10,822 nucleotides of DNA from an uncultured Oscillospiraceae bacterium (GTDB lineage Bacteria > Bacillota > Clostridia > Oscillospirales > Oscillospiraceae): the NCBI GenBank assembly GCA_949093475.1, contig CARXAY010000027.1:1-10822 (forward strand), written 5' to 3'. Below the pieces are notes generated by a model. That model did no database searches, was not told the origin of the DNA, and was given only the letters and a program-made list of their open reading frames with translations. Shown here piece by piece: positions 6,125 to 10,822 of this stretch (the stretch's first letter is position 1; the number at the start of each line of letters is the position of its first letter). The position numbers and the translations under genes are program-made.

Positions 6125-6741
6125 CTGCCAGCGAGCTGTGGGATGAGATCAAGGAGCGCCTTGTTCCAAGCGTTACCGTTCGCAAATATTTGGAAGAGAT
6201 CGGCTGGGAGCCCAGCGACTTTGAGTTGGCCGTGCTCATCCACCGCGCGGAGCATGCCTCCTTGGCGGAGGAATGGGGGCTGCTGCGCCGCTTGGATACA
6301 AAGGACAAGGTCTTGGCCGCCCAGATCGAGGGCTATATCCACGACCAGGAACGGCTGATCAAAGAGGTCATGGAGGAAGAAGATCCCTACATCTACGCTC
6401 TGCGGATCAACGACGGACCGACGCAGGAAGGGGAGAGCGCCGGTTACTATCTATTTAGTCAGCAGGCTCTTGCGGTGGGGCTGTGGCTGAAAGAGCCCTT
6501 CGCAATCCACAAATACGAACCCTTTGCAGAGGAGACAATGGAGCTTCCTGACTTTGTGAGTCGTATACCGGACGATATCCGGTTGACGCCAGAGGAATTC
6601 GACGTCAACCAAAGAAGGGGATGTGTATATTACGCAAAGGACGGCACCATCACCGACGTCTGGGATGGCTGGCCGGCCGGTGGGCCATATGGTAAAGGGC
6701 ATTTTACCGAGACCACCGTGGAGCTCCCCACGCCATCCTAA
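6121..6741 (+). CDS. Unrecognised 206-residue protein
   Basis: Its ATG overlaps the preceding stop (ATGA), with GGGAGG upstream inside the previous gene, so the two are coupled. The N-terminal 85 residues are helical and charged (LWDEIKERLVPSVTVRKYLEE, EWGLLRRLDTKDKVLAAQIE). The rest looks beta-rich (DPYIYALRIND, SAGYYLFSQQALAVGLWLKEPFAIHKYEPF, CVYYAKDGTITDVWDG) and ends in a Gly/Pro-rich tail. No catalytic motif is visible, and it has neither signal peptide nor membrane segment. The position between two unknown genes of the same operon suggests a partner or adaptor of its neighbours, but this is inference. I name no function. Confidence 0.82.
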   Translation: MTASELWDEIKERLVPSVTVRKYLEEIGWEPSDFELAVLIHRAEHASLAEEWGLLRRLDTKDKVLAAQIEGYIHDQERLIKEVMEEEDPYIYALRINDGPTQEGESAGYYLFSQQALAVGLWLKEPFAIHKYEPFAEETMELPDFVSRIPDDIRLTPEEFDVNQRRGCVYYAKDGTITDVWDGWPAGGPYGKGHFTETTVELPTPS

Positions 6742-6761
6742 AGTGGAGGGATATCCTTTGG

Positions 6762-6851
6762 ATGGAGCGTGAAGGGGCACGGATGGTTCGGGATCTGAAA
6801 GGAAAACTGCCGAATACCGAAGAGGAAAACAAGAAAGGAGAATTGGCATGA
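6762..6851 (+). pseudogene. 29-codon ORF, likely remnant of a paralogue's 3' end
   Basis: An ATG at 6762 opens 29 codons (MEREGARMVRDLKGKL, then PNTEEENKKGELA) whose stop overlaps the next start as ATGA (6848-6851). The segment GARMVRDL resembles the C-terminus of the operon's first protein (SARMVREL). At DNA level 21 bases (6778-6798) match 6078-6098 with about two differences. The reading frame stays open upstream of the ATG to 6696, and a weak GGAGGG lies 12 bases upstream. It may be the surviving 3' end of a duplicated gene, or a real small protein coupled to the next gene. The remnant reading is favoured because of the similarity. Confidence 0.45.
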
Positions 6852-7240
6852 ACGAACCTGTGTTTCGCGCCGATGTACTGGAAAAGCTGGCGGCCGCTTA
6901 CGGGGATGACCCGGAGGTGCTGGAGATGATGGGCGACTGCATCCGGGACTTCTCCGCCTACCACGCCGCCATCGTGGAAATGGAGACGTGGCTCAAGCTC
7001 TACAACTACGACAACACTGACCGGGCCGTCTATCAGGACAAGAAGGTCAGTCTGGACAAGGCCCGCACGGTCTGCCACAACGCGGTGCTGGGACGGGTGA
7101 ACGTCCTCAACCGCATGGCGGCGCAGGCGGGACTGGAGCCGGTCTATGACGGCACGGTGTCGGAGGAACGCCCCTACCGCCGCCAAGTGGCCAACGCCGT
7201 GCTGGCCTATCTGGAGGACGTGATCCGGAATCGGCTGTGA
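6848..7240 (+). CDS. DUF3232-like protein
   Basis: A 130-residue, mostly helical soluble protein. The block VSLDKARTVCHNAVLGRVNVLNRMAAQAGLEPVYDG (residues about 67-102) fits the DUF3232 pattern as I recall it: D..R...H.a.i..vn.lNR.a...gl...ydG. The His and Asn-Arg in that block are the most conserved-looking residues. The N-terminal half (VEMETWLKLYNYDN) is another helix pair. DUF3232 has no known function. AAGGAG lies 7 bases before the ATG, and the upstream small ORF overlaps by ATGA. Its presence in an operon of phosphoesterases and a PARG-fold protein is a contextual hint to a nucleotide- or RNA-related role. The family assignment is from memory of the pattern and needs a profile search. 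Confidence 0.75.
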   Translation: MNEPVFRADVLEKLAAAYGDDPEVLEMMGDCIRDFSAYHAAIVEMETWLKLYNYDNTDRAVYQDKKVSLDKARTVCHNAVLGRVNVLNRMAAQAGLEPVYDGTVSEERPYRRQVANAVLAYLEDVIRNRL

Positions 7241-7314
7241 CAGGTGGGAAACAGCCCGCCGAGCCATGGGATCGGGGCGAAAAAGGCAAAAATTTTTGGG
7301 AGGAGGCGCGTTTT

Positions 7315-7704
7315 ATGGGAGAACCTTGGTTTCCTTGGAATGACCCGTACAGAACAGATGAAGCGCCCGGAGCGTGGTGGTTTCAGATGTCCTTCGCGCG
7401 GCAAATGGCCGAAATCGAGGCGGAAATGAGCCGTGTGCTTCGTGACGAGAAAAAGCTGGAGCGGATCAGAAGGGACATGGACTATCAAGGAGAGCCCCAG
7501 ATCATCCGGCATATCTTTGGTTACATCAAAAAAGACCCCCGAAATGCGGAGCGTTTGGAGGAAGTGACGCGGGCCGAGGAGCTGACCTACGCATTTCTGA
7601 CGGGAGCGCCCGGCGCACCGTCAAAGGAGGAGATCGCCGCACTTTGGGCACGGTATATGAGTGCCTATCTACAAGAACTGGAGGGGTCAGAGGGCGGTGG
7701 CTAA
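7315..7704 (+). CDS. Unrecognised small protein, 129 residues
   Basis: A soluble, charged, mostly helical protein: a Trp/Pro-rich N-terminus (GEPWFPWNDPYR, GAWWFQ), then a long amphipathic helix (residues 24-57), QIIRHIFGYIKKDPRNAERLEEV (62-84), and a C-terminal helix. The ATG at 7315 is chosen because AGGAGG lies 8 bases upstream. The frame is also open from a GTG at 7237 that overlaps the previous stop as GTGA and would add 26 polar residues, but it lacks a well-placed ribosome binding site. The end overlaps the GTG start of the next phosphoesterase by 8 bases, so the two are coupled. I do not recognise a family; an accessory subunit of the following enzyme is possible. Confidence 0.75.
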   Translation: MGEPWFPWNDPYRTDEAPGAWWFQMSFARQMAEIEAEMSRVLRDEKKLERIRRDMDYQGEPQIIRHIFGYIKKDPRNAERLEEVTRAEELTYAFLTGAPGAPSKEEIAALWARYMSAYLQELEGSEGGG

Positions 7705-8287
7705 CTTTTACATCGCGGACACCCATTTGGGACATCAGAATGTTCTGAAATATGATGCCCGACCCTTTGCAAACCTTGGAGAGATGGAGGACGCGCTGGT
7801 TGAAAATTGGAATCGAGCGGTCACCGAGGCGGATACCGTATACATCCTGGGCGATTTTATTTGGAGCAAGAAGCAGAGTAAATGGTTGAGGCTGACCGAG
7901 CAGCTTCGCGGGAAAAAGGCGCTGCTGCGGGGCAACCATGATCTGGGTCGGGAGCAAATGTCCATGGAGCTATTAGCTCGGTTTGAGACGGTGGCGGACT
8001 ATCTGGAGATCGTGGACGAGGGCCGCCATGTGACGCTGTGCCATTACCCGATCCTGTTTTACCACGGCGCCTACCGATCCAACTGCTATATGCTCTGCGG
8101 CCATGTCCACCGCACCCGGGAGAATGACTATCTGGAACGCTGTAAGGCGCAAATGCGCGCGGATGAGCAGGCGGGACGGGGCAGCATCTATAACGTGGGC
8201 TGTATGATGCCCTATATGAACTACACACCCCGAACCCTGAATGAGATTATTTCGGCGGCGGAGGGGAACGAGGAGGAAAAAGCGTGA
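7697..8287 (+). CDS. Calcineurin-like metallophosphoesterase, COG4186-like
   Basis: A 196-residue protein with all metallophosphoesterase motifs: ADTHLGHQN (7-15), LGDF (51-54), RGNHD (78-82), LCHYP (114-118) and CGHVH (134-138). These provide the two-metal site and the catalytic His of the 'GNHD/E' motif. The form DTHxGHxN followed by R-P-F, and the spacing, match the COG4186 group of putative phosphohydrolases. The GTG at 7697 gives the usual short N-terminus (MANFYIADTH); an ATG at 7661 would add 12 residues inside the previous gene. The stop overlaps the next gene as GTGA. Family members cleave phosphomono- or diesters; the true substrate is unknown, and an ADP-ribose-derived or RNA-end phosphate is suggested only by the neighbouring PARG gene. 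Confidence 0.88.
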   Translation: MANFYIADTHLGHQNVLKYDARPFANLGEMEDALVENWNRAVTEADTVYILGDFIWSKKQSKWLRLTEQLRGKKALLRGNHDLGREQMSMELLARFETVADYLEIVDEGRHVTLCHYPILFYHGAYRSNCYMLCGHVHRTRENDYLERCKAQMRADEQAGRGSIYNVGCMMPYMNYTPRTLNEIISAAEGNEEEKA

Positions 8288-8976
8288 TCATCTTGACCGG
8301 TGATACCCACGGGGAATTTGAGCGCATCGAAGCGTTTTGCGAGGAGTATGACACCACCCCTGACGATGTGATGGTCATTCTGGGGGACGCGGGGGTCAAC
8401 TACTTTCTGGACGAGCGGGATGTGGAGAAGAAGGAGCAACTGGCCCGGCTGCCCATTACCCTGTTCTGCGTCCACGGCAACCACGAGGAACGGCCGGAGG
8501 AACTGCAGGGCTACGAGGAGCTGATTTGGCGCGGCGGGGTGGTTCTCTACGAGCCGGACTATCCCAATATCCTCTTTGCCCAAGACGGAGAGGTCTACAA
8601 CTTTGGCGGCAAGAAGGCCATCGTCATGGGCGGGGCCTACTCGGTGGACAAGTATTACCGGCTGGCCAACGGTCTGCCATGGTTTCCCTCGGAACAGCCC
8701 GATGAGGCGGCCAAGGCCCGGGTGGAGGCGGCACTGGAGCGGCTTGGCTGGCGGGTGGATTATGTGTTTTCCCACACCGTGCCCGCAAGCTATATGCCCC
8801 GCCACGCCTTTCTGCCCACCATCGACCAAGAAACGGTGGACAACTCCACGGAGGAGTGGCTGGATACCATCGAACGGCGGTTAGACTATGACGCATGGTA
8901 CGCCGGACACTTCCATGTCACCGAGAACGTGGGCCGGGTATGTTTACTCTATGAGGATTACGAGGAGCTGGAATAA
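8284..8976 (+). CDS. Metallophosphoesterase, second type
   Basis: A 230-residue calcineurin-like phosphoesterase starting at a GTG that overlaps the previous stop (GTGA). Motifs: TGDTHG (5-10), LGDAG (33-37), VHGNHEERP (63-71), FSHTVP (162-167) and AGHFH (207-211), with the metal ligands Asp, His, Asn and His in order. It differs clearly from the preceding enzyme (GDTHG and NHEERP here; DTHLGH and GNHD there), so it is not a tandem duplicate but a second enzyme, perhaps acting on a different step or substrate. The segment MGGAYSVDKYYR (115-126) is typical of this Firmicute subgroup, where the Asp-Lys lines the pocket. No signal peptide. The next gene follows after 12 bases. Confidence 0.88.
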   Translation: MIILTGDTHGEFERIEAFCEEYDTTPDDVMVILGDAGVNYFLDERDVEKKEQLARLPITLFCVHGNHEERPEELQGYEELIWRGGVVLYEPDYPNILFAQDGEVYNFGGKKAIVMGGAYSVDKYYRLANGLPWFPSEQPDEAAKARVEAALERLGWRVDYVFSHTVPASYMPRHAFLPTIDQETVDNSTEEWLDTIERRLDYDAWYAGHFHVTENVGRVCLLYEDYEELE

Positions 8977-8988
8977 GGAGAATCACAC

Positions 8989-10050
8989 ATGGACAGAAAA
9001 GAGGCCCTGACCCAGGTGTTTCAGGACACTCAGGCATTTTGCAGGGAGAACGAGGCCCTAGCCCGGGCGGTGGAAGCTGCCCGCCGGGACAGCGTACTCT
9101 ATGGCCCGGAGGATCGCCCGCCTTTGCCGGAGGAGGGTCAACAGACCATTAAGGAGGGGCGTGTGGAGGTCAGCCGCCGCAGGAGCTTTGAGGCTGCCAT
9201 AGAAATTAGAAAGCACCACCCCAAGGCTCGGATCGGGGTGCTGAATTTCGCCTCAGCCACCAATCCCGGCGGCGGGGTGAAGCGAGGCAGCAGCGCCCAG
9301 GAGGAATGTCTGTGCCGGTGCTCCACCCTCTACCCTGCCCTGGATCAAAAGCGGATGTGGGAGGAGTTTTACACACCCAACCGGGCGGCGAGCGACCCGC
9401 AGCACACCGATGCTTGCATTTACACCCCTGGCGTGGTTATCTGCAAAACGGACGAGGACTTTCCCCGGCGACTTGACCCGGAGGACTTTGTGACGGTGGA
9501 CGTGATCACCTGCGCCGCGCCGGACTTGCGTCCATCTAGGGAGGGCGTGCCGATCCGGGTGTCCCAGGACGAGCTTTTTCTTTTGCTTCTCCGCCGGGCG
9601 CAGCATATTCTGCATATCGCGGCGGCCAATGGCGTGGACGCGCTGGTGCTGGGGGCTTTTGGCTGCGGAGTTTTTCGCAACGACCCGGAGATGGTAGCGA
9701 TCGCGTTCCTGTGGGAGTTGGAGAAACTCCGCCGCCGCTTTGACCTGGTAGAGTTTGCCGTCTACTGCCGGGACGATGACACGGAGAACTTTCGTGCGTT
9801 TCAACAACAGAAGGAGCTTTTTCTCGGCGATGACGCTGTAAGCATTTTGCCGCCGAGCGCGGAGGCCAGAAAGCGGCATGGCAAGGGGTACGGCGGCCAG
9901 CTTGTCCGTCTGACGCCGCGGCAGCTGCTGGCCCTCCGGGACGGCAAGCAGCTGGCCATTTCCGTGATGGACGAGTACATACTGTTTCTCGAGGGGCCGA
10001 AGGAGGGAGCGCCACAGGGGTGCACAGATAAAGACGAAAAGGAGGAATAA
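8989..10050 (+). CDS. Microbial-type PARG / macrodomain protein (TIGR02452-like) with C-terminal extension
   Basis: A 353-residue protein. Residues 1-60 are the helical N-terminal part of the family; 80-115 hold LNFASATNPGGG, then QEE at 104-106. GGG separated by 7 residues from QEE is the catalytic signature of poly(ADP-ribose) glycohydrolases, with the second Glu as the expected catalyst. GAFGCGVFRNDPEMVA (222-237) is the ribose/diphosphate-binding part of the macro fold. It should bind, and probably hydrolyse, ADP-ribose linkages. Members normally end near residue 270; here about 75 more residues follow, with GYGGQLVRLTPRQLL and VMDEYILFLEG, forming an extra small domain that I do not recognise. 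Start: GGAG 9 bases before the ATG. The next gene begins 3 bases after the stop. Confidence 0.86.
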   Translation: MDRKEALTQVFQDTQAFCRENEALARAVEAARRDSVLYGPEDRPPLPEEGQQTIKEGRVEVSRRRSFEAAIEIRKHHPKARIGVLNFASATNPGGGVKRGSSAQEECLCRCSTLYPALDQKRMWEEFYTPNRAASDPQHTDACIYTPGVVICKTDEDFPRRLDPEDFVTVDVITCAAPDLRPSREGVPIRVSQDELFLLLLRRAQHILHIAAANGVDALVLGAFGCGVFRNDPEMVAIAFLWELEKLRRRFDLVEFAVYCRDDDTENFRAFQQQKELFLGDDAVSILPPSAEARKRHGKGYGGQLVRLTPRQLLALRDGKQLAISVMDEYILFLEGPKEGAPQGCTDKDEKEE

Positions 10051-10053
10051 ACT

Positions 10054-10822
10054 GTGGCGAAGCTATTTTGCATCAGTGATATCCACGGCCATTTGACCGA
10101 GCTGGAGGAGGCCATGGGCCGTATCAGGGAAAAGGCGGCGGAGGGTGACAAGCTGATCCTGCTGGGGGACTACATCGACAACGGCCCGGACAGCGGCGGT
10201 GTGCTGCGGCGGGTTTTTGAGTTGCAACAGACCTACGGGCAGGAGCGGATCATCGTTCTCCGGGGCAACCACGAGGAAATGCTGCTGGAATGGCTGGATA
10301 CTTATGCCGGCCCGGGGGCTGGCGAGCCAAACGAATACGGTCTGCCGCCGTGGAACGATTGGCTGAACACCGACCCGGAGCTTCAGACCCTTCGCACCCT
10401 GATCACGCCTACCCAAATGGCCTTTTTTCGGCGTGTGATGCCCACCTTGTCAGAGGATTCCCTGAACCTCACTGCCGCCAAAACGGTGCTGGAGCACAAC
10501 CGGGAGTTGGTCGCATGGCTGCGGGGGCTGCCCTATTTCTACGAGACGGATAAGCAGATCTTTGTCCACGCCGGGATCGACGAGGAGGCGGGAGAATGCT
10601 GGCAGTTCGGCACGCCGGAGAGCACCTTTGTGGGCAAGTTCCCCGCCACAAAGGGATCGTTTTACAAAGACATCATCGCCGGACACATCGGCACCTACTC
10701 CATCAGCGGTGACCGGGATTTTCACGACGTCTACTGGGACGGCGTCAACCACTATTATATCGACGGCACGGTGTACGTCAGCGGGTGCCTCCCGGTGCTG
10801 ATGTATGACGAGGAGACGGGGA
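10054..10822 (+). CDS. PPP-type metallophosphatase (3' end outside window)
   Basis: Open from a GTG at 10054 to the window edge (256 codons), with AGGAGG about 9 bases upstream. Motifs: ISDIHGH (7-13), LGDYIDNGPDS (37-47), LRGNHEE (69-75), FVHAGID (170-176) and AGHIGT (209-214). The GDxHG, GDxxDxG and GNHE set is that of the PPP family of serine/threonine phosphatases and ApaH-like dinucleotide hydrolases (the usual Arg of GDYVDRG is Asn here). It is thus a third, distinct phosphoesterase in the operon. Substrates in the family include phosphoproteins and nucleoside polyphosphates such as Ap4A. The stop is not in the window and the operon may go on. Confidence 0.87.
   Translation, partial: MAKLFCISDIHGHLTELEEAMGRIREKAAEGDKLILLGDYIDNGPDSGGVLRRVFELQQTYGQERIIVLRGNHEEMLLEWLDTYAGPGAGEPNEYGLPPWNDWLNTDPELQTLRTLITPTQMAFFRRVMPTLSEDSLNLTAAKTVLEHNRELVAWLRGLPYFYETDKQIFVHAGIDEEAGECWQFGTPESTFVGKFPATKGSFYKDIIAGHIGTYSISGDRDFHDVYWDGVNHYYIDGTVYVSGCLPVLMYDEETG

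Noticed and set aside
1..10822. tRNA, rRNA, CRISPR arrays, transposase genes
   Set aside because: No cloverleaf, rRNA segment, regularly spaced direct repeats or transposase-like protein was seen on either strand by eye.

Overview
The window looks like chromosomal DNA from a moderately GC-rich, low-redundancy Firmicute of the gut Clostridia type (Oscillospiraceae-like). The reasons are strong AGGAGG ribosome binding sites, tightly packed GTG/ATG/TTG-started genes, a secreted protein with InlB/Listeria-Bacteroides repeats, and typical clostridial MerR and WYL regulators. This placement is an inference from style, not from a marker gene.

Layout. (1) Positions 1-1747, minus strand: the N-terminal 582 codons of a large secreted surface protein, with a signal peptide, Gly-rich beta-helix-like repeats and InlB B-repeats; it runs off the left edge. 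(2) Positions 1748-1921: a divergent control region. Its minus-strand promoter has the 19-bp spacer and central dyad that are the hallmark of MerR-controlled promoters. (3) Positions 1922-2719, plus strand: a MerR regulator with a GyrI-like effector domain, closed by a strong terminator. (4) Positions 2937-3737: an AT-rich endonuclease/exonuclease/phosphatase (EEP) family gene that looks foreign to its surroundings, followed by two palindromes. (5) Positions 3942-5090: a WYL-domain transcription factor. (6) Positions 5192-10822, running off the right edge: a tightly coupled operon. In order it encodes two unrecognised proteins, a tiny ORF that looks like a gene remnant, a DUF3232-like protein, another small unrecognised protein, two metallophosphoesterases, a microbial-type PARG/macrodomain protein (TIGR02452-like) and a PPP-type phosphatase.

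How the parts work together. The MerR protein probably activates the divergent surface-protein gene and limits its own expression through a dyad at its start site. An 18-bp motif (AGATGCGG..ATCC) occurs twice before the WYL gene and once before the operon. In the two promoters it sits at almost the same distance from an extended -10 box and takes the place of a -35 box. This makes the WYL protein the likely regulator of itself and of the operon. The operon joins a poly(ADP-ribose)-glycohydrolase-type fold to three different phosphoesterases, which suggests processing of ADP-ribose or a related phosphorylated nucleotide or RNA end, perhaps as a stress, RNA-repair or anti-phage module. No ADP-ribosyltransferase or toxin is visible in the window, so the substrate is unknown. 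This WYL-operon unit is the best candidate for an undescribed system here.
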